A stretch of DNA of 64,000 nucleotides from Liquidambar formosana (Eukaryota > Streptophyta > Magnoliopsida > Saxifragales > Altingiaceae), in the NCBI GenBank assembly GCA_039720395.1, contig CM077820.1, forward strand, positions 13,105,848 to 13,169,847, given 5' to 3'. Of this stretch, positions 11,424-23,272 are shown piece after piece. Under the pieces are notes generated by a model that saw only the letters and a program-made list of their open reading frames with translations, was not told where the DNA came from and made no database searches. The position numbers and the translations under genes were made by a program. Within the stretch, counting starts at the first letter, position 1; each line of letters begins with the position of its first letter.

Positions 11424-11915
11424 TTTTTTTGTTTTTTTTATTTTTGAAAAGCTAAATAATATTAACAATAAATAGAATAACGTTTACACTGTGGCATAGT
11501 AACATTCCTAAAATCTTTTTGAATCACATTCCAAAGCCTTTAGGTAACCTATTTTCCCAAATACTTACATCATCATAATAAGATCTCATATTTGCTACAC
11601 AATCAGCCACTTGATTAACTTGCCTAAATACATGCTTAATAGCGACCTAATCAAAATAACCAAGTAGACGCTAAATATTTTGAACAATATTTGAAATACT
11701 CCAATGATGCCGAATAGATCTACAAACAACATTAATTACCAACTAAGAATCACCTTCAATCTGGAAACTGCTTGATACCTTTATACATAGTCACAACTAT
11801 ATCATTTTCGAGGGCAGTGCACTCTACAGCAAGGACTGAAGCATTACCAAAATTAACAGATAATGCCATAGAAACTTTACCACAAGAATCTCTAATCACA
11901 ATGCCCCCTGTTGCT
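11424..11915 (-). pseudogene. LINE 3' remnant with RNase H domain
   Basis: The minus strand reads GGIVIRDSCGKVSMALSVNF, VECTALENDIVV, then after frameshifts IRHHWSISNIVQNI, GYFD, KHVFRQVNQVADCVANM and WENRLPKGFGM. These match the RVT_3/RNase H-like domain that ends plant LINE ORF2 proteins (compare the intact LINE at 53714-57841). An A-rich stretch follows at 11424-11445. The domain is broken by stops and is 5'-truncated. Confidence 0.65.
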
Positions 11916-11929
11916 TTCTAGGCTGCTAA

Positions 11930-12058
11930 TATTTATCTCACTTATTAAGTGAGTGATCTCGAGTTCAAACTAATGGAAAGTGTTGATACTCATTTGTTGA
12001 TATTAAATGGGGTTAATGGTATGGGTAAATTCTATCATTTGTCAAAAAAAAAAAAAAA
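11930..12058 (+). mobile_element. SINE-like repeat, family copy 1
   Basis: It contains CTTATTAAGTGAGTGATCTC, a B-box-like GAGTTCAAACT, then TTGATATTAAATGGGGT and a final TTGTC followed by a long A run (12042-12060) and (TA)n. The same landmarks recur at 15338-15460. The position of the A tail supports retroposition. No target duplication was identified. Confidence 0.5.
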
Positions 12059-12061
12059 AAA

Positions 12062-12935
12062 CATATATATATATATATATAAAGAAGAGGACAACAATAT
12101 GTTGATGTTAAGACAAATATCAAGGTATATTCTCTTGCCACCTAGGGAGATTCACATACGAAAATTGCATTCTTATACTTCAGGCCTACATGTGATCAGA
12201 TTTCGGATGTAAGAAAATTTCTATGAATTTTAGTAGGACTTTTTTCATGCAATAATTTATTGTGGTGTGGATTAATCTAAAATTTTATTTGACAGGATTT
12301 TTCATTGAAATTTCATGTGGCTATAGTCTAGTTTCATAAGAAATTGAAACCGATTGATTGCAATATTTTGGGTCATACCATATATTACAGGTAATTAGGT
12401 ATTAGGCAACGAGTCTTTCGGCACGTTTATGGTTTTTAAAAAAATAAAAGAATATTAAAGCTCATAAGAGTGGTGACAAAGGGGGGTTGACGAATATTGG
12501 AAAAAATTGAAATAAGATTTATTATGATGGCGCTAATTCCATTTGATAATATAATCTAGTGTCCGATGTGCTGATTCCATATAATAATATTCTTGGGTCG
12601 TGCTCATTTCGTCATTGTCGATTTGTTGTCTTCATTCGTTATGGCATGGGGCATGTTTTCCATGAACACGTTTAATTGAAACTTTGTTGTTTGTAACTAT
12701 CGGCACCTCAATTTTGAATATTTTGAGGTTGACTAAAGGAAATAAATATTGCTAGCACTTCTAAATAAGTTTCTTGTAATTCTCAAGCGTGAGTGCGTGA
12801 CTGTGAGGAGGATTGCAGGAAGTTTCTTGTAAAGTGCTAATAGCATTTCTTTTATTAAGAAAAAAAAAAGAAAAAAGGAATAAGTGAAATTAGCCCTTTG
12901 GTTAAGTAAAAAAAAACGTCCACACTTTTTCGTTT
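12062..12935. other. Intergenic, no gene seen
   Basis: AT-rich DNA with a short (TA)n at 12063-12080. Some stretches (12540-12700) are less AT-rich but show no recognisable frame. Confidence 0.4.
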
Positions 12936-12939
12936 TGTA

Positions 12940-13240
12940 CTCCCTCCGTCCTATAAAAATAAGCTATTTTTGTAATACTTTTTTATCCCAAAATGTTTAT
13001 CATTTTGAGAAGTCAAATCATAATTTTTTTTGAATTTCTTATACTACCCTCGTTATTTAGTAATTACTTTCAAAACAAAACCCAAAATAAAACATAAAAG
13101 TGTACTTTTAGAAAAATAGAATTTAATAAATGACAAGTCAATGAAATAATTATTTTTCTTAAACTGCGTATTTTGTCAAACATGGTCTATCTTTGTGAGA
13201 TAGAAGAAATAACTATTTTGGGAAGTTGGAAACCATTGTC
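12940..13240. mobile_element. Stowaway-like MITE, one end recognisable
   Basis: The left end reads TACTCCCTCCGTCC, the hallmark terminal repeat of plant Stowaway (Tc1/mariner) MITEs, with a TA at the boundary. The matching GGACGGAGGGAGTA is not visible on the right, so the element is degraded or truncated. The right limit is a guess. Confidence 0.5.
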
Positions 13241-13259
13241 CTAAATTAATTAATTAATT

Positions 13260-15320
13260 GATTCTTTTTATGAGACATTGTCCAAATTAATTAAGACACC
13301 TTTTCTTTGGCCTTTAATGAATATAAGTAGGAAATAAAGTTATACATTAGCCTTGTTTTCCCTTTCTTCGTTTTTTCCCCCCTTCTTTTTTATATAAAAG
13401 CTTTTATATTGTCATAATATTATAATCCTTATATATATATATTTAATTATTTAATATTTAAAAATAATAAAGTTGTCTTCTATTTTAAATTCAATTGGTA
13501 CAGTTTGTCTACCTCGCGTCTACTATATCGTCTTCTTAGATGCCTATTTCAAGAGTGGAATTCAGATTGTTCAGTTAGTAGGATATGAGGCTTTCAATGC
13601 TTGAACAAAGGCAATTGGCTTTGATAATACTAGAGGTGGTGGCAGGGGCAGAACCAAAAATTTCATATTAGTGGGTTAGACTCAATGTTGGTAATGGATC
13701 CTTCTAATTCATGAAATTACCGAATCTCAACCCATCAAATTTTTTTTAAAAAAATATTAATCCAAATTATTTGAGGACAAAATTGTGAGCACACTAACTC
13801 CCATTGTCCATTAATAATAGTAAGATTATGAAGCGCATGTAATATGACATTCAACTTCATTTTGCTTATGCACCTTTAGGCTGCTATAATGGACACGGAC
13901 GGTGACCCTCTTTTATTTTTTATTTTTCCATTTTCTGGATATAGTAAATTGTATTGATACTGATGCTATAATGGACTACAATCCTATATAAACGAGGTAT
14001 ACAAAATTAAATTAATAAGCTAAAAGATAGAAAAAATTAATTTTCTAGTAAATTAATAAGCTGGATATAGTAATTTTTTTAAAAAATATTAAATTCATTT
14101 TTATGTAAAACATCATTCACCTAACAAATTTACTTATTGGTTCGAATTCTTAAAACCCTACACCTCATTTCACAGGATCAGGTCCTGTTCGGGTGATCAC
14201 CTCCATTTTTTTTGTCTTATTTATTTATTTATTTCTTTGTGGTTAATTAATAGCCTCACCCACTTCCATCTTAGGCGCAGTAAATGAATGACCTTTTTAA
14301 AAAAAATTATTTTATAATATATTTGTTATTACTGTATTATTATTATTTTTTTACAATTTCACAAGGCAGGGGGACCCTTGGCCCCAAAACAATAAATCCT
14401 TTTTTTTCCATGTGCCAGGGTTTGCCACGTCTATTTCATGAAAAAGGCTTGCACTTACATTCGTAAAATCAAGAATTACTTGCCATAATTGTTGATGTGT
14501 CCACATAACTGATGTGGCATGTTTCAAGTGATGGCCACACCGTGAACTCACACACACACACCAAACGTGGGCATGCCTTGAGGCATCCACCTCATCAACA
14601 GATGACAAAAATAATTCTCTAAACAAATATGGTAATTAGTCTTCAATTTCAGAAAGGTAGTGATGGGGTTTTCAATCGTGACCGAATTGGCTTAATTCGG
14701 ATTTGGAGTAAGATGAATTGGAATAAACTATATGGGGTAATTATAGATAGATCCGGCTAGGGGTAAAATAATTATAGTTTAATTACAATTAATAGTTATT
14801 ATTAGTTAAGTTAGTAGTTATTTACTAGTAAGTTAGTAATCATGTATTGAACTGTAATAGACAACCTCTAGCAGGACCTATGTGTAACTCTCCCCATATA
14901 TTTGGAATTTGTGTTTTTTTTTTTCTCTTTTAAAATGAATTTTTTCCCCTAAAAAAATGGACCTAAAAATTTCAAAATATTAAATCATTTTTAATGATAT
15001 CTTTTTGTAGAATTTAAGAAATTCAATCACAATCCTCAAAGTCGTAAGCTTATAAATTCAACTACTCAAAAAAGTTTAGATTCAAGTAAGAGGGAAAAAA
15101 AAAAAAATGGAAAAAAAAAGAGAGAGGCATTTGATCAACTGGAAATTTAGATTGTTAGACCTTACTAATTTCAAACAAAATTATCTTCTACTATGCATCA
15201 GTTAACATAAAGTGTAAACCCAATTAGCAACTAATCTCAATAAGTGAAAAAGGCCAAACCCATGACCTACTTCTTGGGTCGTAAGACCCAAAAGCGCTTG
15301 TTTATTTCTTAGATGATAAT
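13260..15320. other. Intergenic, fragments only
   Basis: AT-rich DNA. At 13635-13700 a piece reads AGGGGCAGAACCAAAAATTT, resembling the end of a common plant hAT-type MITE. At 14640-14910 less AT-rich DNA with GTGTAACTCTCCCCATATAT recalls an LTR promoter/R region but has no ends. No gene is supported. Confidence 0.35.
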
Positions 15321-15329
15321 TTAATGACA

Positions 15330-15490
15330 TTCTCTTCGCTTGTTAAGTGAGTGATATCAGGTTTAAACTTATAAAAAAGGTAACGATACCTATTTAGCCA
15401 TTTATTGATATTGTGGGGTGGTTTGGGCAGGGGTCAACACAATGAGTTGTCCAAAAAAAATAATAATAATAATAATAATAATAATAATTA
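15330..15490 (+). mobile_element. SINE-like repeat, family copy 2
   Basis: CTTGTTAAGTGAGTGATATC, a B-box-like AGGTTTAAACT, TTATTGATATTGTGGGGT and TTGTCC before an A/TAA-rich tail parallel the copy at 11930-12058. The tail has expanded into (TAA)n at 15463-15489. Confidence 0.5.
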
Positions 15491-15652
15491 AATGAATCCA
15501 TTTGATTTCTAAAAATTATTGGGCTAAAAAGTGTATAGTGTTTTTTAGGTGTGATTTTTTTCCCAAATAAAAGTCATTATTTACTTCCCATAGGCGTAAT
15601 TATTTTCTTAGATGTAACTGTAAATCATTAAAGTAAGTCTAAATTCGGCTTT

Positions 15653-16457
15653 GAGGTCCAAAAACTCAACGTGTTGAGGTGAATCAGATTGTGCCACATG
15701 GAAGGAGATGCCATCTGATGAAAGAAAGATAAACAACCTACTAAAACGACACAAAACCCGTCGTTTTATCGCCAGAATACATTAACGGCGTTAAGCAATC
15801 CCGTCCACGCAAAAAAACGGTGCTTGCCGCCGCGAATCTCATCAGAGACAGAAACAAGATCGAGAGAGAATCGCCAACATTATTGACGGTCACAGGCAAC
15901 GACAAGTGGAGTTCGAACCCAACAATCCAACACCACCTCGAGGGTTTGTGAGATCAAAACATACCATTCCCTTCAGATCTAATGTCACCGACGTTGAAGA
16001 TGGGAGGGTTTGACGGTGATGGTTTTGAAGAATCTCGGTCTAAGTAGCCGATGGTGTCAAAAGCCACCGTTTAGTTTGAACCTAGAAACCCAACACCGCT
16101 TCGAGGGGTTGTGAGATCAAAACACATCATTCCCTTAATATCTGGCCAATGTTGATGATGGTAGAGTGAACTCATCCTTTTTGGTTTATAAGATCGTTCT
16201 CCTTAATTTGCAATATCGTCACACGTGGATCTAGTCGTCGACGTCGAATATAGAAGCAATTGGTTTGCATTCAGACACAAAACACACCGTTTTGTGTGGT
16301 AAGGTAAGTAGACGCCGTTAACGTTTAATTCTGAGGATCAAAATGAGTACGAAATGCGTTGTTTTACTGAGCACATTGCCTTCGGCCGTCGGATGGCTTG
16401 TTCTTCCACATGGCACGATCTCAATGAAATTCGGCAGGTGCTGAGATTTAGTACCCC
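15653..16457. mobile_element. Long-TIR (Mutator-like) element upstream of the zinc-finger gene
   Basis: The outer ~150 bp on each side are inverted copies. Left landmarks GAGGTCC, GATTGTGCCACATGG, AAACCCGTCGTTTTATC and TTAACGGCGTTAAG correspond in reverse to TACCCC, CCACATGGCACGATC, ATGCGTTGTTTTACTG and CGCCGTTAACG. Inside is a direct duplication (about 15910-16000 and 16070-16155) that starts near GAACCCAACA and shares GTGAGATCAAAACA. Long TIRs suggest a Mutator-like element, but no 9-bp duplication could be found, so the edges are approximate. Confidence 0.55.
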
Positions 16458-16682
16458 AGCAATCCGCACGTCATTACCCTACCATCAGAGGCATTCACAT
16501 CATCCACCATCGATTTTCCATAGCGAAATCAACGGTAAAAAAAAACAGATAAGACCAACTCCTCACGAGTACGCCAACATTTTCCATATTCGTTCTTGAT
16601 TTTGTGCGTCTTTTCCTGAAGGATTGCTCGTCACCTACTCCTTAAAAGTTTCCACTCTGTACTTCCTCCTAAGCCCTTCTCT

Positions 16683-16692
16683 CTATATATAC
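16683..16692 (+). promoter_or_regulatory. TATA box of the zinc-finger gene
   Basis: TATATATA lies in a pyrimidine-rich setting (CTCTCTATATATACCCAC) about 90 bp before the ATG, the usual spacing for a plant leader of 50-60 bases. Confidence 0.55.
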
Positions 16693-16773
16693 CCACAATA
16701 TATGTAAAATCCATTCATATATAGCTAGATATATATATAGAGAGAGAGGTCTGTTACTCTGTTTCTTCCATCA

Positions 16774-17742
16774 ATGGAAAAACACAGATGCAAGATATGT
16801 TACCGGCGTTTCGCCAATGGCAGAGCCATGGGGGGTCACATGAGATCTCACCTCCAGAAACTCCCCATTCCTCCAAAGACCCAATTGCAACACCCCCCAT
16901 CTCCATCTTCATCCTCGTCTTCTTCACATCAGCAAGGCGGTGAAGTCAGATCTCTCAACCAATTTCTGATGGAGAAGAACCCCATGAAGTACTCTTTCCG
17001 CTCCATTGATTCCGATTGCACAGAGAATCACGACAGCGAAAGCGACACCGACGAGTCGCCGAAGAACCCAACTGGGAAACGCTCGAAACGGGCACGCAAA
17101 GCTATCGCCTCCGCCGTGGCAGAGTCGCCGCCGGCGGAGATGGAAACGGCGAGCTCCGTGTCGGATACCATTTGCGAAGAGGATGTGGCTTTTTGCCTTA
17201 TGATGCTTTCGAGAGATCAATGGAATAGAGAGGCAAAAGTGGAAACTGATAATTATGTGGTTGATATAGATGATGATGATGATGACGAAGAAGATGAAGA
17301 AGAAGAAGAAGATGATGATGAAGATGAAGTGGCGGTGTCCAGGAATCGGACACGGGCACGGACACGGGGGGCGTACAAGTGCGAAACTTGCAAGAAGGTG
17401 TTCAAATCTTATCAGGCTTTGGGAGGGCACAGGGCGAGTCACAAGAAGATCAGGCCTCGAGTACATGATGACATGGACGTCACCGGAAGAAGCATGGGCG
17501 GCGGCGGCGGCGGTGCTACTGATGGCGGTGTTGATCGGAGAATCTTCGAGTGTCCGTTTTGTTTCAAGGTGTTTGATTCTGGTCAGGCGTTGGGTGGGCA
17601 CAAGAAAGTTCATCTCTCCAATGCAGCTAATTCCAGAAGTTCTGCAAAATTTGGAAACAATCTAATAGATCTCAACCTTCCTGCACCTGAAGAAGACGAA
17701 GGTTCGACGGTATCCAATGCAGAAGTCTTTCATCATTCCTAA
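16774..17742 (+). CDS. C2H2 zinc-finger transcriptional repressor, ZAT1/4/9 type
   Basis: An intronless frame of 322 residues with three plant-type C2H2 fingers: residues 6-26 (CKICYRRFANGRAMGGHMRSH), about 203-223 (CETCKKVF...QALGGHRASH) and about 260-280 (CPFCFKVF...QALGGHKKVH). QALGGH is the plant-specific DNA-contact motif; finger 1 has the variant RAMGGH. KRSKRARK at about 101-108 is a likely nuclear signal. Residues 163-185 are an almost pure Asp/Glu run. LIDLNLP at about 297-303 is an EAR motif, which recruits TOPLESS-type co-repressors. This arrangement matches the C1-class ZAT1/ZAT4/ZAT9 proteins, nuclear repressors in development and stress. Three fingers rather than two separate it from ZAT10/ZAT12. 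Which Arabidopsis gene is the orthologue cannot be decided here. Start: first in-frame ATG, just before finger 1. Regulation is unknown, but the promoter borders a long-TIR element. Confidence 0.93.
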   Translation: MEKHRCKICYRRFANGRAMGGHMRSHLQKLPIPPKTQLQHPPSPSSSSSSSHQQGGEVRSLNQFLMEKNPMKYSFRSIDSDCTENHDSESDTDESPKNPTGKRSKRARKAIASAVAESPPAEMETASSVSDTICEEDVAFCLMMLSRDQWNREAKVETDNYVVDIDDDDDDEEDEEEEEDDDEDEVAVSRNRTRARTRGAYKCETCKKVFKSYQALGGHRASHKKIRPRVHDDMDVTGRSMGGGGGGATDGGVDRRIFECPFCFKVFDSGQALGGHKKVHLSNAANSRSSAKFGNNLIDLNLPAPEEDEGSTVSNAEVFHHS

Positions 17743-19470
17743 GTGATGGAATGGTGAAGATCCAGATCATGGCTGGATAGAATTCAGAGTTCTTGACCCA
17801 AGTTAGAGGTGAACCTTCTTTTTCCATTTTTCTTTTCTTTCAAGAATTTGTAAATTCATGGGATTTTGAGGTCAATTTAGATAATTTAGACAATTTGTGA
17901 AAATGGGTTGATTGAATTTTACCAATTTTTCATCGTCATGCTAAGCGGTGGATTAGTAACTTTTGAGACTTACGGGCGGATTAGTAACTCTTGAGATTTA
18001 CCTTTTTTTTTTTTCCTCGTGGAGTCAATTCTATTCCTTTTTGAAGTTGGTTACTGGCCGGATTTTTAATCCTAGCATTAATCCCTTACTTGTGTTTGGC
18101 GATTAGTCGAACAAAAAATTTGGATGTCATTAATTTTTTTTTAAATCTTTTTTTTTTGGGGGTTAATTGCTACCCTAATATTCATGAGTCCTCGATGTCC
18201 ACGGTTAAAAGGAGTCATAAAGACTGGAAGAACTGTTTTTGGTGCATCCATTAATGGAAAATGCTAAATTTATTTGACTTTTAATATTTTGATTTTTCCA
18301 TTAACTAAAGATTATGTTCAACGAAACTACCCTTGTTTCTGCCTCCTTGCATGTCCAGCTGTGGCAGCTAACTGTTTTCCTTTATTTTCTCTATAAAAGA
18401 AAGGGTCTAGAGAGAGAGAAAGTCAATCAAAGCCAAATTTGTTATTTGTTTGAATGTAACAGTGGATTATACCTGTCACCACTGCCTTGATAGTTTGTTC
18501 AGTTGGTGAAAGAAGAAGCCTTTCTTTTTTTCTTTTTCTTTTTTTTTTTTTTTCTTTTTTGGCTAAATTTAAAAATTGAAGCAGCCGTTCTTATCTTTTC
18601 TCTGTTTCGGTTCTCCACTTTTGGATTTTTGTTCTAGTGTGAAGCCAGGCATTCAGCATGGTCTGGTGGACCTATTTGCATGCTTGCCATGTCACCATCG
18701 ATAGGACCAAGCCCCACCGTGCGCTTAAATGTCAAAAAAGAAAAGTTCCATCTTCAATTTGACGATTTCTCACCATTAAATATTGATAAAAGTGGTTTGG
18801 ACAATGTAAAGCTTTCAAGAAAAATTTTAAATAATGTATCCAAATTTAATGACTAAAACATTTTTAATCAAAATTGATATCTTCCCATTCTTATTTTACT
18901 GACTTCATTTCTTTTTTGAGATTTTCCAAAATGATAGTCTCGTTCAAAAAATCAATAATTCTTTTAATTTGATCTGGTTTCTTAAAATATCTTCTTTATG
19001 AGTATTTTTTATTTTTCTAATTTTTGTACACCTAAAGGTAAAACTGAAATATTAAACTAGATACATTAATGTGAAAGCATTTAATATGATTCTTTAAAAA
19101 ATCATGATTTTAAAAAAAATAATAATCAAATAAGAACCAAATAAATATTTATTTATTTAATTTGTTCGTTAAGAAAAAATACATGGAGCAAACCGCCCCA
19201 AAATTAAGTAAACCCAATTTGAGAGTAGAATAAGGTTTAACATTGTCAAGGATAGGGACCCCACTCCACACCCCCACAATGTTGATCTGTTGATTCTCTT
19301 ATTTGTAATTTATTTAATTTTTTTTTGGGGTGACATTATGAGAAAATCAAAAAGGTTCTCTTAGTTTGGAAATAATTTGTGATCTTGAATTTTTTCTTAT
19401 ACTACAATGTTAATTATTTATGGAAAGTTTGTGATGGTGCATGGTCCAATCACATTGATGGTGCTACATC

Positions 19471-19473
<3 letters not shown>

Positions 19474-19527
<54 letters not shown>
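19474..19527. repeat. (TA)n microsatellite, about 27 units
   Basis: An uninterrupted TA run of roughly 54 bases, the longest in the window. It produces a false IYIYIY frame. Length is likely polymorphic. Confidence 0.95.
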
Positions 19528-19529
<2 letters not shown>

Positions 19530-19694
19530 ATTAGGATATGTAGACTTCATTTTAACACCTCAATTGATTTGTCAAATAATGATTGGAGATTGGTCATGTT
19601 AATCTCTTGGAATACTGTTATATTTGTGAATCCAATAGGTTTAGAATGAGGTGCAAAAATTAATTTCATGGATCCTGACCCTATATATATATAT

Positions 19695-19840
19695 ACAATC
19701 CCGATCATGTGAGCACGTGTTCACCTAACTTATATAAGCATCATTTATTAGGGGTTGTGACCCATGTATTGGCTCAATTTACCCCATAATACACTAATGC
19801 AAAAGTTACAACCCCCAATGCAGGGATTGATCATTATCCT
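19695..19840. mobile_element. Small MITE, family copy 1
   Basis: It begins ACAATCCCGATCATGTGAGCACGTG and contains TTATATAAGC, GGTTGTGACCC, CACTAATGCA and CAACCCCCAATGCAG in the same order as the copies at 30366-30545 and 62375-62500. It lies in TA-rich DNA, so the insertion target is probably TA. Confidence 0.5.
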
Positions 19841-20821
19841 ATATATATACGTACTTATATATATTTTAGTTTCACAAGAATCAATGATAAGATGTTACAT
19901 ATCTTTATTTTTATTTGAACAGATAATATAGTTATATGTTTAAGTAAAAATGTTTGAATTGTTTCAACAATCCACTAATTTGCGTTTAAAATGATAGAAT
20001 TTCATCAATTTTGATGGAATGAGGCGTCAATCTAGACACGTTCTCTCTTTTTTCCTAGTCTAAGAAGGTGTGGCTTCTCTTTAGCGAAACTCCACTTAGT
20101 ATGGTTACAATAGGGGTAGATCAAGGATTTTTTTTTTTTTTTTTTTGTTGGAAAATGGTTGCACATAAGAATCTATTGATTGACAAACTGAATTCAAACA
20201 TTTTATTATAAAAACCTCTAATTTCCAATAAATAATTTTTATTCATTAAGACAAACATACCAAAAATTTGAGCAGTTGTATGTGCCCATAGTGGCACCTA
20301 AGTGCAACCACCGTATCATATCATAGAGGTATTGTAATCAAATGAGAAAAAGCATACACAAACAACACAACACATGCTTATGTACATTTATAGAACAAAA
20401 ATTTGCTTAATTGATTTGCACGATTAAACATTCATAGAACTTTTGTTACAAAAGGATGCCATAATTGAAAGCATTTTTATATTATTAACAGGTAAACATG
20501 ATCAATAAACACAATTTTTGGTTCACTTGATTTATGAATTTTACTTAAAGTAGATGGAATCTTGAATGCGAAAAGGAAAAGGTGGTGGGCACTTTACTAG
20601 TCTGCGCTACATTGGAAGGGCCTAACCCTTTGACTTGTGAGTGTATGATCAAAGTCTAATTCAAAGAATTAACTATAGAAGGATAAATAAGAGAAATATG
20701 AAAAGGAGAGTAGTGCATATAAAAATCCCCTCTTTTTTGGGGGAAACAAAAAAAAAAAAAAGAACTCTTTTGCCTTGGAATAGCATTCATATCCACTAGG
20801 CATAGGTCAGGGTTGTGACAT

Positions 20822-21452
20822 TCTTAATAAGTTATTACTTACAAGCGATAAATTTGTTATGTATGTGTGTAGAAGTCTAGGTTTGCAAAGGTGTAGGTTT
20901 TGATTTCCATGTGGGTGGTGTGTTCTCCTATTATTATGCAAAAAAGAAAGGAAAAAGAAAAAATGGTTTGGCTCAAATTAAATCTAGGTGTGATACACAG
21001 TTTACCCAAAAGCTCATAAATTCGATAGTAAGAGAGAGTATTCATGCTCAAAATCTTTGATTCCTAATTTACAGTACTTTGCCATCTGTGCTATTCGCAC
21101 AGATTGTGAAAGTAAATATTGTTTGTGTTATTGAAATTATTTGAATCTATAAAAGGGAATATGGTGAAGAAATGTTTTGATATTGATATTAAATAGTAAA
21201 AACAAGAGTACGACCATCATTTCACTTTTCATCACTTTCTTACACATGCAAACATGTGTCAGTGAATTTAACAAAAAAGAAAAAAAAGAGACATAAGTCT
21301 ATGAAAATACATGAATTTTACACAACAAATATATGTTTGCTCACTCAAAGAAGTGGGCGTGTAAGTCTGTCATCCTTGTTTTTTTTTCCCAACGATAAAA
21401 ATAAAAATTATGTGGTTACATTTGTTTTCTTTTCTCAATATTTTTAATATTT
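20822..21452 (+). repeat. 1.3-kb array unit A (partial)
   Basis: It starts at CTTAATAAGTTATTACTTAC and carries unit landmarks: TTAGGTTTTGATTTCC-like, GAGTATTCATGCTC, GATATTGATATTAAATAGTAA, CATCATTTCACTTT, ACACATGCAAACATGTG and AGAAGTGGGCGTG. It lacks the GTAACGTTCAG...CGCTAGT block found in units B-E. A Mutator-like element follows directly. Confidence 0.7.
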
Positions 21453-21460
21453 AAAATTTA

Positions 21461-21946
21461 GGGTAAATATCCAAAATATCCCTAAAAAAAAAAGATTATA
21501 TCCCAAAACTCCATAAAATAATTTTCATATCGAAAAAACCCAAGTAGGGTTAAACTATATCCAAAAGCCTAATAACTTAACTCCCACCCAACTTCATTTG
21601 ATTAATGGATTTTCTTGACTAAAATACCTTTATTACATTTTTTTTATTAAAATATAAAAATAATTATTTAAAATTTGTATTACCATCTTGTTTATTTAAT
21701 AAATGGATTATTTGTCATTTATCACAAAAATTGAAAAAAAGACAAAAGAAAATGAATAAACAAACAATTATAAAAAGGATATGTCAGTCCAAAGTTGTAT
21801 AATTTAAATGGAGTAGGATAAAAGTTAGGGTGTTGGGTTTTTTTGGATATATTATAACTTTATTTGGGTTTTTAAGATAAAGAAATTACTTTATGGGGGT
21901 TTTTGGATATAATTCTTTTTTTTAGGGATATTTTACATATTTACCC
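21461..21946. mobile_element. Mutator-like palindromic element between array units A and B
   Basis: Ends GGGTAAATATCC and ATATTTACCC with long imperfect inverted arms (AATATCCCTAAAAAA against TTTTTTAGGGATATT). The flanks TAAAATTTA (21452-21460) and TTAAATTTA (21947-21955) form a 9-bp duplication with one mismatch. Removing 21461-21946 plus one flank restores the unit sequence TTAATATTTAAATTT...TATATCC seen at other unit boundaries. No transposase frame. Confidence 0.75.
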
Positions 21947-23272
21947 TTAAATTTATATATCCTTTCTGTATTAAATTATTTCAAACCTATTTTTTTGGTT
22001 TTTTTTGTTTTTGTTTTTGGCTCTTCTCAATTTGCAGATTTCCTTTTGTACATAAAGGGTAAGTGCTACTTCAAATTCATGAATGTGCAATGCCTTTTAT
22101 TATAATACATTTTAGAGACAGGAAAAATTAAGAGCTAATTTAGTTTATACATTAATAGAAGAATCTAAAATTTCTTCCATATGTTATAATATTTAGTCCA
22201 TGGAGTCTGAATAAGTTATTAATTACAAGTGATAAATGTGTAATTAATATGTGCAAAAGCTTAGGTTTTGATTTCTGTGTGGGTGTGTGTTCTTCTATCA
22301 TTTAGTAAAAGTAAAGAAAAAATAAAAAGAATAGATGAAAAAGAAAAAAATAGTTTGGGCTTAAACTAGTCCTACATAGTTCACTTGCAAGTTCATACAT
22401 TTGATAGTAAAAGAATATTCAACCTCAGAATTTTCGATTCCAAAGTTGTGGCACTTTACCATATACACTATCTTTGCAGATTGTTAAAGTAAATTTAACT
22501 TATATTACTAAAATTATTTGGCTCTATAAAAAGGAATGTGGAGAAGAAATGTTTCGATATTGATATTAAATAGTAAAAAAATTAGTATGGTTGATGTGAT
22601 AGATCATCATTTCACTTTGAGCTCCTTTCTTGCACATACAAACATGTGCTATGAAATTTAACCTAAAAAAGAAAGACACATGTTTGTGAAAAACACATAA
22701 GGTACACATCAAATATGTGTTCGAATGCATGTTCACACGCTCAGAGAAATGGGCGAGTACGTCTATCACCTTCGTTTTTTTTCCAACGAGAAAAATAAGA
22801 ATTATTCCATTATATATAAGCAACATTTAGGAAACCATGTGGTGCCTTTTTATGTAGTCACATGGAATTTTCTTTAATTTTCAAAATCATTTATATTTTT
22901 ATGGTAATTTTACCTTAATACACCTAAACCAATCTAACTTCTTAAAAACCAACGTAATATTTACAATAATTATCTTATAAAGAGTCTTAACCCAATAACT
23001 AAATAATATATTATTGTCTATTTTTATTATTTTTGTGATTGTAGATTTTGATAAATAAATAATATTAATATATTTTATCTTCTAATTTTTTCTTAAACAT
23101 AGGAATATGAGTACTATTAAATTTTTAATTAACAATTAATTTTTAATTTAAATATTCTATTACTTATTAATCCTATATAATAATTTTCTTATTTGCATTT
23201 GGTTCATCGCTAGTAATACCAATAAGAGTAAGCCATTTTTCTAGTTTTTTCCTTATTTTTTTGGTATTTAAA
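21947..23272 (+). repeat. 1.3-kb array unit B (most complete)
   Basis: About 1.32 kb from one TATATCC...ATTATTTCAAA landmark to the next. Order: pyrimidine tract, GCTCTTCTCAATTTGCAGATTTCC, CTAATTTAGTTTATACATTAATAGAAG, AATAAGTTATTAATTACAAG, TTAAACTAGTCCTACATAG, the block AACATTTAGGAAACCATGTGGTGCC to CATCGCTAGTAATACC, then a T-rich link. No long frame. It serves as the uninterrupted reference for units C and D. Confidence 0.75.

Larger units (their letters stand above)
17743..20815. other. Downstream of the zinc-finger gene, intergenic
   Basis: It includes the 3' UTR (no clear poly(A) signal chosen), two near-direct repeats at 17945-18000 (GCGGATTAGTAAC), pyrimidine-rich tracts near 18520, a long (TA)n at 19474-19527 and a small MITE at 19695-19840. 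At 18310-18440 a TATA-like CTCTATAAAAG precedes a GA-rich stretch; the block resembles 49880-50000. No coding frame is convincing. Confidence 0.4.

Noticed and set aside
16924..17613. 229-residue frame on the minus strand across the zinc-finger gene
   Set aside because: It is the antisense of a GAT/GAA-rich coding region, which rarely yields stops. It has no recognisable domain, and the sense strand has a complete C2H2 protein.
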